Shown here: positions 9,241-17,973 of the stretch, in pieces | Position numbering within the stretch: position 1 is the stretch's first letter | Layout of the letters: each line of letters begins with the position of its first letter | Source of the DNA: Clostridiales bacterium | GTDB lineage: Bacteria > Bacillota > Clostridia > Christensenellales > Borkfalkiaceae | Length of the DNA stretch: 47,950 nt | Direction of reading: 5' to 3' | Assembly (NCBI GenBank): GCA_015069605.1 | Contig: SVII01000010.1 | Coordinates: forward strand, 1 to 47,950 | Translations under genes and position numbers: made by a program | The notes under the pieces: generated by a model | The model's database searches: none | The model's input: the letters and a program-made list of their open reading frames with translations, nothing else | What the model was told of the DNA's origin: nothing

Positions 9241-10046
9241 AAAATCTAATGAATTACTCTCAGGAACATCGTTTATACGTAAGAAATGAAAAACGAAAAA
9301 GTATTCTCGTCAACGTAGCAAGGTTTGCAATCTTATTAATTTTTCTCATCATTTGGGAATTATCCGCCCATTTTGAATGGATCAATCCTTTTATCACAAG
9401 CTCCCCCTCCCGTATCGCAAAAGCAATCGTCGATCTTTATCAAAACGGCTCTTTGTTTTATCACGTCGGTACGACGCTTTGGGAAACGTTGGTTGGATTT
9501 TTTATCGCCGTTTTTCTTGGGTATTCTATCGCGCTTTTGTTATGGTGGAGCGAGGCTTTTCGCCGTATCACCGAGCCCTATTTCGTCGTATTAAACGCTT
9601 TACCAAAAATCGCGCTTGGGCCTCTGATTATCATCTGGTGCGGCACGGGCAGTAAAGCCATCGTCTTTATCACCGTCCTTATCGGCTTGATTGTAGCAAT
9701 TTTAAATATGCTCAACGGTTTTATGTCCACCGATGAGAATAAATTGCTGCTACTCAAATCCATGGGCGCGAGCAAAACGCAAATTTTAACAAAACTTGTA
9801 ATCCCTTCTTCTTTACCGAATTTTATCTCTATGCTGAAAATCAACGTTGGTATGGCATGGATTGGCTCAATTATGGGCGAATATATCGTTTCTAAAGCAG
9901 GCATCGGTTATTTGATTGTGTACGGCGGGCAAGTGTTTAAACTTGACCTTGTTATGAGCGCAGTGTTTATCCTTTGTGTCCTTGCCGCCGCCATGTATGC
10001 CGCCGTTACTCTTTTGGAAAAACTCGTTATCAAAAATCAAAAATAA
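9237..10046 (+). CDS. ABC importer permease, SsuC/ThiX-like
   Basis: Integral membrane subunit, 269 residues with about six transmembrane segments. The EAA-like cytoplasmic loop that docks on the ATPase is visible as LLLKSMGASKTQILTKLVIP in the middle third. The ATG at 9237 is preferred because it overlaps the ATPase stop and follows GGAAGGAG with normal spacing; a TTG 18 bases earlier would place the ribosome site inside the gene. It closes the operon and is followed by a bidirectional terminator. With its neighbours it forms a complete three-gene importer, the only plus-strand genes in the window. Confidence 0.92.
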   Translation: MKNLMNYSQEHRLYVRNEKRKSILVNVARFAILLIFLIIWELSAHFEWINPFITSSPSRIAKAIVDLYQNGSLFYHVGTTLWETLVGFFIAVFLGYSIALLLWWSEAFRRITEPYFVVLNALPKIALGPLIIIWCGTGSKAIVFITVLIGLIVAILNMLNGFMSTDENKLLLLKSMGASKTQILTKLVIPSSLPNFISMLKINVGMAWIGSIMGEYIVSKAGIGYLIVYGGQVFKLDLVMSAVFILCVLAAAMYAAVTLLEKLVIKNQK

Positions 10047-10057
10047 TACGATATAGG

Positions 10058-10090
10058 AAAAACCGCTCTGTTGTTTACAGAACGGTTTTT
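10058..10090. terminator. Bidirectional intrinsic terminator
   Basis: AAAAACCG (10058-10065) pairs with CGGTTTTT (10083-10090) and TCTGT with ACAGA inside, with one internal mismatch and a 5-base loop. The T run exists on both strands, serving the importer operon ending at 10046 and malG ending at 10103 from the other side. Confidence 0.88.
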
Positions 10091-10102
10091 CACATTTAAA
10101 TT

Positions 10103-10966
10103 TTATCCTTTCACCGCGCCGCTAGTTACTCCTTCCACATAATAACGTTGCATGCTCATAAACAGCGTTACAATAATCGCCCCCACCACAAACGAACCTG
10201 CGCAAAAAACGGTAAAATTATCATTAAAACTATTTTTTTCTGCATTAATCATTTTATACAATCCCAAAGACACCGTATATTTCGTTCGATCGCTAATAAT
10301 CGTGTTCACGAAAATAAAATCACACCACGGCGAAATAAAGGACGTCAGCACTGTATAGACGATAATCGGTTTTGCCATCGGCAAAATAATCTTCCAAAAG
10401 ACAATCGGTTGGCTAGCTCCATCCAAAATCGCCGCCTCTTCCATAGCTCTTGGCACAGTATCGAAAAATCCCTTACAAATATAATAGGAAAGCGCCGCGC
10501 TACCTGAATACACAAGAATTAAGGCAAGCAAGGAGTTGGTAAGTCCCATGGCTTTTAAAATGAAATAAACGGCGATCATGCTCATAAAACCAGGAAACAT
10601 ACCCAGCACTAGCAAGACGTTCATAATCGGTTTTCGCGTCCGAAAGCGTAATCGCGAAAGCGCGTAACTGACCATAAGAATAAATGCTGTTGTTAACGCG
10701 CAAGAACATACTGCAACCAAAATCGTGTTCATTAACCAACGAGCAAACATAGTGTCTTGAAACAATTTTATAAAATTGCCTATCCCAAGTTTTAAATTTG
10801 TTGGAAAAAGGGTATTGATAATCCCTGTTGATGGCGTTATACGAAAAGCCGTATAAACGAGATAAAAAATAGGGAGCACCCACAATATCCCCAACGTTGC
10901 CAACAACACGTAAGTCAAAGCGTTGGATGCACCTTTTCTGATTTTTGCAAAATTTCTTTTTATCAT
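10103..10966 (-). CDS. malG: Maltodextrin-type ABC permease MalG
   Basis: Second permease subunit of the sugar importer, 287 residues with about six transmembrane segments. The EAA motif typical of sugar permeases is clear as EEAAILDGASQPIVFWKIIL followed by P near the last third. The ATG at 10966 overlaps the malF stop (ATGA) and has GGAGG nine bases upstream; a TTG further upstream would overlap malF by 70 bases and is not needed. It ends the malEFG operon at a bidirectional terminator. The maltose/maltodextrin assignment rests on similarity and on malQ next door; another oligosaccharide is possible. Confidence 0.85.
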   Translation of the reverse strand: MIKRNFAKIRKGASNALTYVLLATLGILWVLPIFYLVYTAFRITPSTGIINTLFPTNLKLGIGNFIKLFQDTMFARWLMNTILVAVCSCALTTAFILMVSYALSRLRFRTRKPIMNVLLVLGMFPGFMSMIAVYFILKAMGLTNSLLALILVYSGSAALSYYICKGFFDTVPRAMEEAAILDGASQPIVFWKIILPMAKPIIVYTVLTSFISPWCDFIFVNTIISDRTKYTVSLGLYKMINAEKNSFNDNFTVFCAGSFVVGAIIVTLFMSMQRYYVEGVTSGAVKG

Positions 10967-12366
10967 TGAAACGCCTCCTCGCTTTTTGCCGCTGACGAGC
11001 GATTGAACGTTATTAACGACAACGTTGCGCAAATTACGAAAATAACGATACCGATTACTGAAGCTACGTTATATTTCGGATTTTGATCGGTCGTCAATCG
11101 ATATAACCAAGTCACCAAAAGGTCAGTTGATTGCGCTTGTGTGCCGCCGCCGTAATGCACGTTATCTACGGGACCGCCTCCCGTCAACAGCCATATGACG
11201 TTGAAATTGTTGATATTCCCCACAAATTGTGTAATCAAATACGGTGTTGTAATATGCAACATATACGGCAACGTGATATGGAAAAATATCCGCACGGGCG
11301 ATGCGCCGTCAATCCTTGCCGCTTCGTAATAATCTGTGGGAATATTCATCAATATCCCCGAACACATCAAAAGCGTGTACGGAACACCGATCCAAATATT
11401 GACGAGAATAATCATTACCCTCGGCAACAACGAAAAGTTTCTGTGATCGGTCAGCCATAAGATATTTGCTCCCAAGATTTTATTTAATATCCCATCGCCA
11501 TCCAAAATTTTCTGCATCAAAAGCAGCGTTACAAACTGCGGAACAGCAATCGCCACTACGAACAACGTTCGCCAAAGTGCTTTTAGCTTTATCCCCTTTT
11601 TCTGAATAAGCAAGGCGATAATCATACCTAAAAAGTAATTCGTAAACGTGGCAAAGAATGCCCAAACAAACGTCCAAATCAATACGCGTAAAAATACTGC
11701 CGCAAAGCCCGTACTTCCGTTTGAAATAGAGAACATTGCCTGAAAGTTTTGAAAGCCTACCCAGTCAAATAGCTTCCCCGGCGGCATATGCGCGTAGTCA
11801 TAGTTTGTAAACGCGATCAACACCATAAAAATCAAAGGCATTACGGTGAAAATCAAAAGTCCTACAAACGGCAAGGAAAGCAGCGGTGCGTAAAAGCGTT
11901 CGTTTAACAACGTCGTTACGTCCTCGCGAAAGGTTGCAAGCGGTAGCCCCTCTTTTACACGTCTATCGTTCGCAAAGTTCCCTTTGACGTTCATTGCCCA
12001 TACAGCAAAAAATAAAGCGATAACCACCAAGCTGACTACACCGTACAAAAGAATGAGAAAGCTGTTGTCGCCTTTGATTTTTTCAAAGATTTGCAATTCT
12101 TCATTCCATTGTTCCCCCGCAAGTTTTGTTCCCAAATTCCCCGAAAACAAATGCGCTATATACCGACCGCCAAAAAGAATCATATATAACAAAAACAGCG
12201 TTTGTAAGAAAAGATACACGATTCCTTTGCCGATTTGTCCGCGGGAAATTTGTCCAAAACCCATCACTAAAAAGGAAAGACGTGTAAAAATCGAACCCTC
12301 TTTAAATGCAACGATTATATTCTTCCCTTCGCCTATTTTTCTTCGAGTTCTTTTTTTTGCCAACAC
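10963..12366 (-). CDS. malF: Maltodextrin-type ABC permease MalF
   Basis: First permease subunit, 467 residues. The N-terminal ~160 residues carry extra membrane segments and a soluble loop, as in long MalF proteins, before the six-segment permease core. The EAA loop reads YYEAARIDGASPVRIFFHIT and is followed by LP. The conserved WLLTGGGP segment common in MalF is present near residue 400. The start is GTG at 12366, with GGAGG seven bases upstream. No ATPase gene accompanies malEFG, so the complex probably uses a shared MsmK/UgpC-type ATPase encoded elsewhere, as known in many Firmicutes. Confidence 0.87.
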   Translation of the reverse strand: MLAKKRTRRKIGEGKNIIVAFKEGSIFTRLSFLVMGFGQISRGQIGKGIVYLFLQTLFLLYMILFGGRYIAHLFSGNLGTKLAGEQWNEELQIFEKIKGDNSFLILLYGVVSLVVIALFFAVWAMNVKGNFANDRRVKEGLPLATFREDVTTLLNERFYAPLLSLPFVGLLIFTVMPLIFMVLIAFTNYDYAHMPPGKLFDWVGFQNFQAMFSISNGSTGFAAVFLRVLIWTFVWAFFATFTNYFLGMIIALLIQKKGIKLKALWRTLFVVAIAVPQFVTLLLMQKILDGDGILNKILGANILWLTDHRNFSLLPRVMIILVNIWIGVPYTLLMCSGILMNIPTDYYEAARIDGASPVRIFFHITLPYMLHITTPYLITQFVGNINNFNVIWLLTGGGPVDNVHYGGGTQAQSTDLLVTWLYRLTTDQNPKYNVASVIGIVIFVICATLSLITFNRSSAAKSEEAFQ

Positions 12367-12403
12367 GATCTTTCCTCCGCTTTTATTTCCAAATCTTCTT
12401 CAT

Positions 12404-13666
12404 TTATTCTTTTACTGTCGTTTTTTCAATTGCATCCACACACGCTTTTAACTGCGCTTTCAAATCAAAGTTTCCGCCTTGCGCCGCCGTTACCATTGCA
12501 GAGCCTAACCCCTCCATCGGCACCCAAAGCGTAGAAGGCACTTCTTTTTGAATTTTACTGTATTTTAACTGCTCGGTAATCGCTTTCGAGCAAACGTCCG
12601 ATTGCACTTTATTATCCGCGCGAGCTTCTACATTCGTCGGCACAAAGCCTCTATCTTGAAAATGTTTTACTTGGTTTTCTTTATTCGTGTAAAACTCCGC
12701 AAACTCCATTGCGTCTGTTTTGTGTTTGGAATAATTGTTCACGCCCATCAATTTGTAGCCGGCAAAAGAAACAAGCTGTACTTGCTCTTCCCCCGTTTTA
12801 CCTTTATTAAAGGTGTACGTGGGCAATTTAGCCGCAGCAAAATTTGTTCCAAGAGATTCTTCTATTGCTTTTCTATTCCAAATCCCCGACACTGCCGCTA
12901 CGATCGATCCGTCGTTGAAACCTGCGGTAATTTTAGAATCGTTAGCATCCGCTTTCATCCTGCTGTCTTTCACGTAATTCCACATCGATTCCGTTACGGC
13001 AACACCTGTTTCATTGTCAAAATCACAAGTGATACTTGTTTCCGCCAAATTATCGTTATAGACTACTTCATATCCCAGTCCTTTACCAAAATAAAACGAC
13101 GTCGTGTACCAGCCGTCCGTCATAGGAAAAGCAAACTGTTTTCCGTTGGCACATTTACTTAAAATCCCGTCGATACTTGCTACGTCTTGCTCGGTAAACA
13201 CCGATTTATTGTAATATAAAAAGAAAGTATTATCCGTATAGGGCATACCGTAAACCCCTTCTACCCCATTCGCCATGATGGTCGCGGAGTCCATAGAAGA
13301 TTGCGAGTTTGCTTCTTTCAGCCTATTTAACCGATCGCCTGCAATCTTCGCCAAAGCATCGCCGTTGATCAGTTTGCTGAGCTGATCGTTTGCATAAGAA
13401 AATACGTCCGCTGCGTTTTCCACGTCGTTGAGAATACGTGTCGCTACGTCGTTTTCGCCCTGCACATCAATGGTAAATTGATACTTTTTATCGGGATTTT
13501 TTGCTTTAAATTCTTCCGCTACGGAGTTTGCAAACGTTTTATCCGCTTCCGATACCCAAACGGTGAGTTTGATCGTATCCGTATCCTTTTCGTTTCGGCA
13601 TCCCACTGCCCCAAATAAAGCCAAACAAGCCATCGCTCCACAAGCTATTTTGATCTGCTTTTTCAT
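12404..13666 (-). CDS. malE: Maltodextrin-type substrate-binding lipoprotein MalE
   Basis: An extracellular solute-binding protein, 420 residues. The N-terminus MKKQIKIACGAMACLALFGAVGC is a signal peptide with a lipobox ending at a cysteine near residue 23, so it should be membrane-anchored. The mature part has the family 1 sugar-binding features: IKLTVWVSEADKTFANSVAEEF at the start of the mature domain (shown here in part) and a MPYTDNTFFLYYNK hinge segment. The ATG at 13666 with AGGAGG seven bases upstream is chosen over a TTG 33 bases earlier. It lies 37 bases before malF. A terminator separates it from malQ upstream, and no clear promoter is seen in the 75 bases between. Confidence 0.85.
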   Translation of the reverse strand: MKKQIKIACGAMACLALFGAVGCRNEKDTDTIKLTVWVSEADKTFANSVAEEFKAKNPDKKYQFTIDVQGENDVATRILNDVENAADVFSYANDQLSKLINGDALAKIAGDRLNRLKEANSQSSMDSATIMANGVEGVYGMPYTDNTFFLYYNKSVFTEQDVASIDGILSKCANGKQFAFPMTDGWYTTSFYFGKGLGYEVVYNDNLAETSITCDFDNETGVAVTESMWNYVKDSRMKADANDSKITAGFNDGSIVAAVSGIWNRKAIEESLGTNFAAAKLPTYTFNKGKTGEEQVQLVSFAGYKLMGVNNYSKHKTDAMEFAEFYTNKENQVKHFQDRGFVPTNVEARADNKVQSDVCSKAITEQLKYSKIQKEVPSTLWVPMEGLGSAMVTAAQGGNFDLKAQLKACVDAIEKTTVKE

Positions 13667-13741
13667 TTTCGCCTCCTTGCCCGTTTTCTTTTCAAACAAG
13701 CCTTTCTCTTATTTTTCCTGTTTTATGGGATTTTTATGCGA

Positions 13742-13781
13742 TAAAAAGAAAAATCTCCCTCGTTATTTTGAGAGAGATTTT
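13742..13781 (-). terminator. Intrinsic terminator of malQ
   Basis: A 12-bp stem (plus 13750-13761 with 13770-13781, one G-U pair) with an 8-base loop is followed on the minus strand by TTCTTTTT. It begins just past the malQ stop and may act as an attenuator for malEFG, because no strong promoter is seen between it and malE. Confidence 0.8.
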
Positions 13782-13788
13782 CCTATGG

Positions 13789-15312
13789 TTACCTATTATA
13801 TATTTCCGTCAATTCTTTCAGCCAATTTGCTTTTTTTATTTTAAAATCGTTTTCTATGAAACGGAATGTCCAGTTTTGCGAAGAAACGGTGGACGGCTCA
13901 TTCAATCTTGCTTCCTCCCCGAAACACAAAACGTCGTGCATGGGGAATAATACAGTGTTTGCTTGCGAAGAAAACAACAATTCTATCACCGTTTTACATT
14001 CTTCTTCAATCGTTTCCGTCAAATACGCTACGTCGGCACTTAAACATTCGTTTTCCAAGGTAGTTTCAAAATACTTTCTTTCCTGTTCATCAAGTCCTTC
14101 GATAAAAGAACGCAACGTTTCATTGTCATGCGTACCTGTGTATGCAACGCTATTCTTGTTATGCAGTGAGGGCAAATATTCATTTTCGGGATTGCCGTCA
14201 AACGCAAACTCGAACACTTTCATCCCAGGATAGCCCGTTTCTTTTAGCAATGCACGCACGCCATCGTCGATAATCCCTAAATCCTCCGCAACGATAGGAT
14301 ATTCTTTCATATCCTTAAACAAATCGCCTTTGGGCCCGTCCATCCATTCCCCTTCTTTCGCCGTTTCTGCATCGTTGGGGATTGCGTAAAAACGGTCGAA
14401 TGCGCGAAAATGATCAATACGGATAATATCAAAAAGCGTAAACGCGTACTGTAACCGCTGTTTCCACCACGCGTAATCGTTTCCCTTTAATTTATCCCAA
14501 TCGTAAACAGGATTTCCCCAAAGCTGACCGTCCTCTGAAAACGCGTCAGGTGGAACGCCTGCACGCAGTGCAACGTTGTCGTTTTCATCTAGCATAAACA
14601 GCTCTTTACGATTCTTCCAAACTTCTACGCTGTCATATGCTACGTAGATTGGCATATCGCCCATAATTTTAATGCCTTTCGCGTTCGTATAATCTTTCAA
14701 CGCATTCCATTGCTTTAAAAAGATATACTGCGTAAATTGCCAAAACTCAATTTCTTCTTTATGCTCGTCCTTATACGCCTGTAATGCGTTTTCCTCACGG
14801 TTTTTGTAAGATTCGTCCCAACTGTCCCAAGTCGCGTAAGCGTACTTCGCTTTTAACGACATAAAGATTGCAAAATCTTCATATTTCCCTTCGAAAAGAA
14901 AATCCTGCCACTCCTTACTTGTTTTATCAAACCGCGCAAATGCTTTTTGGAGTATTTTTGCCTTTTCAACAAACAATGCGCCGTAATTTACACGGCGAAT
15001 ATCGTCACTCCACACAACGTTTTGATAATCGTCAGGTTCTAACAATCCGTCTTTTTCCAACGTCGCCAAATCGATAAAATAATAATTCAATGCATCCGAA
15101 GCGCAAGATTGATAAGGGCTGTCACCATACCCAGTGGGCAACAACGGCAATACTTGCCAAATCTTCATCCCCGCACTTTCCAGCCAATCAACGAACGCGT
15201 ACGCACCATCGCCTAGCGTGCCGATACCTTCTTGCGATGGCAAAGACGAAACAGGCATTAAAATCCCTGCGCTTCTTTGCATTATTTCTTCGACGTTCTC
15301 TTTATTTCCCAT
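13789..15312 (-). CDS. malQ: 4-alpha-glucanotransferase (amylomaltase)
   Basis: A GH77 enzyme that transfers alpha-1,4-glucan segments between maltodextrins and releases glucose in the cytoplasm. It has about 507 residues. The catalytic residues can be seen: the nucleophile Asp in RIDHFRAFD (~300), the acid/base Glu in VAEDLGI (~343) and the stabilising Asp in GTHDNET (~396). The N-terminal RSAGILMPVSSLPS motif is typical. The start is uncertain: ATG at 15312 follows AAGGTG with six bases spacing, while GTG at 15327 and ATG at 15282 are alternatives. It works with the malEFG importer downstream but is separated from it by a terminator. Confidence 0.93.
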   Translation of the reverse strand: MGNKENVEEIMQRSAGILMPVSSLPSQEGIGTLGDGAYAFVDWLESAGMKIWQVLPLLPTGYGDSPYQSCASDALNYYFIDLATLEKDGLLEPDDYQNVVWSDDIRRVNYGALFVEKAKILQKAFARFDKTSKEWQDFLFEGKYEDFAIFMSLKAKYAYATWDSWDESYKNREENALQAYKDEHKEEIEFWQFTQYIFLKQWNALKDYTNAKGIKIMGDMPIYVAYDSVEVWKNRKELFMLDENDNVALRAGVPPDAFSEDGQLWGNPVYDWDKLKGNDYAWWKQRLQYAFTLFDIIRIDHFRAFDRFYAIPNDAETAKEGEWMDGPKGDLFKDMKEYPIVAEDLGIIDDGVRALLKETGYPGMKVFEFAFDGNPENEYLPSLHNKNSVAYTGTHDNETLRSFIEGLDEQERKYFETTLENECLSADVAYLTETIEEECKTVIELLFSSQANTVLFPMHDVLCFGEEARLNEPSTVSSQNWTFRFIENDFKIKKANWLKELTEIYNR

Positions 15313-15366
15313 TCCTCTCACCTTCACGACTTACTTTTTCTTAAGTGTTTACATTCTTCGGTATTT

Positions 15367-16458
15367 TTATACTTTTTCTATCCTTGACAGCAAAATTTCT
15401 TCAAATTTCCTTACGCCCAACATTCTTTCCGTAGAAAGCAACGTGCGGGCTTGTTCTAATAAAGGCGCAACCGAGTCCTCTTTACCGCGCGCTTTTGAAT
15501 ACGCCGCTAAGACGCGTTTTGCCGTCAACGTTTGGCTCTTTAAATAGCTTTCGCAAAATTTACAACTCTCTTCCGCGCGTTCAAAATCACCGTTTTGCGA
15601 GTGCATATAGACAAGCTCTGCCGAAATTTTTTCCAGCTCGCTTTCAGGTAAATACGCCGACGCGTTGACCAATCTATTTAAGCAATCCGCCGCTTTTTCC
15701 AAATCTTCTTTTTCTAAATAATAACGATAACGCAAATCGAGTATCACCGTATATAAAGGCTCATCCATGCGCAACTGCGGAAGATCGAAATACAGTTTTT
15801 CATCAATTTCCGAAAACGATTTTCCCTCGTTTAAATTGCCGTGGATTTCCATAGCGGACAGCATATTCCTTTCTACGTCTTCGCCACGCTTCACTCCCAA
15901 ACATACCGCCATATCCGTTTTTCCAAGCGGATATTCAGCAGGCAAAATATTCAGCAAAAATAAGTACGCCGCATATGGCAGCATTCCCCAAAGCGTAAAA
16001 TTCGTCACCTTAAGCGCCGTACAAACAATCGCGGCAACGAGAATAACAAACAAGAATACTCCGCCAAACACCAAACCGCCAAGCGTATAAGCAATCGCGC
16101 GCTTTTGCATATTGCCGCTTGTTTTTGGAACAACCTGTGTTTCGTCGGGCAAAAACGGCGAGGTCAACGCAAAGCGTTTTTTACCATTTTTAAGATATAT
16201 TTTAAAACAAAAACATTTTACATATACATAGTCCATTTTGTTCGCAAGCGCAAAACTTACGTGACCGAGCTCGTGTATAACAGGCGATAAAATGATACCA
16301 ATAAACAAGCCGATCAAACATTCCACTACCGTCCAAATACCCGTTTCCGCGCTGGAATTTGATCCTGCATTCCAAGCGCAAAGAAATACGGTGACGCTTC
16401 CGAATAAAAATAAGAACAGACAAAATCCCGCATATAGGGAAGATAATCTTTTATTCAT
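15367..16458 (-). CDS. M50-like membrane metalloprotease with helical-repeat C-terminus
   Basis: A 363-residue membrane protein. After a first transmembrane helix, SPVIHELGHVSFA supplies an HExxH zinc site (His62, Glu63, His66) inside a hydrophobic segment. A second motif, NILPAEYPLGKTDM (Asn170, Pro173, Asp182), resembles the NxxPxxxxDG ligand motif of site-2 proteases, with Met in place of Gly. From about residue 205 the protein is soluble and helical, resembling TPR repeats (paired helices such as KEDLEKAADCLNRLV and NGDFERAEESCKF). The ATG lies one base after the ppx stop. Its place between sporulation/division genes and malQ does not fix a substrate. Protease activity is inferred. Confidence 0.72.
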   Translation of the reverse strand: MNKRLSSLYAGFCLFLFLFGSVTVFLCAWNAGSNSSAETGIWTVVECLIGLFIGIILSPVIHELGHVSFALANKMDYVYVKCFCFKIYLKNGKKRFALTSPFLPDETQVVPKTSGNMQKRAIAYTLGGLVFGGVFLFVILVAAIVCTALKVTNFTLWGMLPYAAYLFLLNILPAEYPLGKTDMAVCLGVKRGEDVERNMLSAMEIHGNLNEGKSFSEIDEKLYFDLPQLRMDEPLYTVILDLRYRYYLEKEDLEKAADCLNRLVNASAYLPESELEKISAELVYMHSQNGDFERAEESCKFCESYLKSQTLTAKRVLAAYSKARGKEDSVAPLLEQARTLLSTERMLGVRKFEEILLSRIEKV

Positions 16459-16459
16459 G

Positions 16460-17326
16460 TTACTCTAACAATCCTTTTTTTATTGCATATCCTTCCAGAT
16501 TATCTCTATCGCTGACAATCAATTTTTTTAAACCGAGTTCTTGCATCAACGTAGCCAACCACACTGCACCGCCAAGCAAAACATCCGCTCTTCCCTTAGG
16601 CATACAAGGCCACTTCGCAATTTCTTCCACGGATGTTACCGCCAGCTTGTCCGCCATAGCTTGCATTTGTTTCGCCGTAATCTCTGCGCCCGTGATTTTT
16701 TCGGGCGCATACGTTTGCATACCCAATACCTGCGCAGCAAGCGTCGTCGCTGTACCGCCAATTGCGTATAGATAATCGCATTTAGGCAAAATACCATATT
16801 CTTTTACCGCGTTTTTCGACGTTGCAATCAGGGCGTTTTTATCCCTGCCGCATTTATCTTTCAATCTAACAACACCGACGTCTATGCTCTTTTTATAGAT
16901 GAGACGACCATCCTTTTTAAAAACGATTTCCGTGCTTGCGCCACCGACGTCAATCACGCCGCCGTCGTTGTTCCCAAGTGCGCCTAAAATCCCAATTTCG
17001 GCTTCCGTTTCTCCTGAAATAACCTCTACCGTTAAGCCACAAAGTTCGTGTACTCTTTTGACAAAATCCACGCCGTTGTCCGCCGAACGAACCGCCGCTG
17101 TTGCAAAAGACAACACTTCTTCCGCTCCTTCTGTTTTTGCCATTTCATAAAACTGCGAAACGGCGAGAGCAGAGCGTTCGATTGCTTCCGCTTTCAAAGA
17201 GGAACTACACGCAAGCCCCTCCCCAAGGCGCGTAGTATTTAAACGCTTATATAAAACTTTTCCGTCCGCCACGAACATGAGGCGAACGGAATTCGAGCCG
17301 ATGTCAATTACGGCAAATTTTTTCAT
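16460..17326 (-). CDS. Ppx/GppA-family phosphatase
   Basis: A member of the ASKHA-fold exopolyphosphatase/pppGpp phosphatase family, 288 residues. The first phosphate loop VIDIGSNSVRL (6-16) and the second, GGVIDVGGASTEI (near 116-128), are intact, as is the IGGTATT segment near 185-191. It is the short, two-lobe form without the C-terminal HD-like part of the long E. coli Ppx. It may hydrolyse polyphosphate or (p)ppGpp; the sequence cannot decide. The ATG directly follows the divIC stop and has GGAGG inside the end of divIC, so expression is tied to the yabP-yabQ-divIC group. Confidence 0.9.
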   Translation of the reverse strand: MKKFAVIDIGSNSVRLMFVADGKVLYKRLNTTRLGEGLACSSSLKAEAIERSALAVSQFYEMAKTEGAEEVLSFATAAVRSADNGVDFVKRVHELCGLTVEVISGETEAEIGILGALGNNDGGVIDVGGASTEIVFKKDGRLIYKKSIDVGVVRLKDKCGRDKNALIATSKNAVKEYGILPKCDYLYAIGGTATTLAAQVLGMQTYAPEKITGAEITAKQMQAMADKLAVTSVEEIAKWPCMPKGRADVLLGGAVWLATLMQELGLKKLIVSDRDNLEGYAIKKGLLE

Positions 17327-17590
17327 TTATTTTCCCTCCGGACGGACAAAACCGTTTTGATGCGCAAGCCATTCTTTCCCGAATACCGATTGATAGTATT
17401 CCAAATCCGCTTGATCGGTCGTGTTTTGCTGTTCCAGCCTTGCAATTTCTTCATCCAACGCTTTTTCGCGTTTATTCAAAACCGCAATTGTTATCCATTG
17501 ATATACCAAAAAGCAAAGCAAAAATACAAGCAACAAGGTCGCCGCAGCAACGCTCGCCGTTATAATTTTCCTCAATTTATCTTGTGTCAT
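17327..17590 (-). CDS. divIC: Septum formation initiator, DivIC/FtsB-like
   Basis: A small bitopic membrane protein of 87 residues: a short cytoplasmic start, one transmembrane helix at about 13-33 and an extracytoplasmic coiled coil at about 38-60 (REKALDEEIARLEQQN). DivIC/FtsB proteins bridge FtsL and DivIB/FtsQ at the division septum. The ATG overlaps the yabQ stop (ATGA), giving the order yabP-yabQ-divIC that is also found in Bacillus. The family is poorly conserved, so the call rests on size, topology and position. Confidence 0.85.
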   Translation of the reverse strand: MTQDKLRKIITASVAAATLLLVFLLCFLVYQWITIAVLNKREKALDEEIARLEQQNTTDQADLEYYQSVFGKEWLAHQNGFVRPEGK

Positions 17591-17973
17591 AAGTCTATTT
17601 CCACCTCTTTTTCGAGAGTTTTTTCTTGCTTTTTGCCTATTTTTGCAGTTTTGATTACTACATTATAGCATACTTTTTTTAAAATTGCAACAATTCTTCG
17701 CAAAGTTTTTAAATATATTATTCCGCCAATGACATATCCGATATACATATATACCCGTATTTCAGGAAAATGCAACAAATAGGATAGAAAAACGCAGAAA
17801 AAAGCAAATATAATGCAAAAAAGGCAATCGATACAGCCGCCGAGAATTTTATTTTTTCCTTTACGACAGCCAAAAATTGCTCTAAACACGGAAAATATTT
17901 CGTAAAGCAATCCACCGATAAAGCCTATTGCAACGCAATTACAAAATATGAAAAACTGATTTTGTCCGTTCAT
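17587..17973 (-). CDS. yabQ: Sporulation protein YabQ
   Basis: A membrane protein of 128 residues with about four transmembrane segments and a basic, glutamate/lysine-rich tail. The N-terminal pattern (FFIFCNCVAIGFIGGLLYEI) and the LGGCIDCLFCII segment fit the YabQ family. In Bacillus subtilis YabQ localises to the forespore membrane and is needed for spore cortex formation. It follows yabP with no gap and overlaps divIC by four bases. Its presence is one of the two direct signs that this organism forms endospores. Confidence 0.88.
   Translation of the reverse strand: MNGQNQFFIFCNCVAIGFIGGLLYEIFSVFRAIFGCRKGKNKILGGCIDCLFCIIFAFFCVFLSYLLHFPEIRVYMYIGYVIGGIIYLKTLRRIVAILKKVCYNVVIKTAKIGKKQEKTLEKEVEIDL

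Noticed and set aside
10966-11032. TTG start giving MalG an extra 22 residues
   Set aside because: It overlaps malF by 70 bases and lacks a ribosome site; the ATG at 10966 overlaps the malF stop and has GGAGG.
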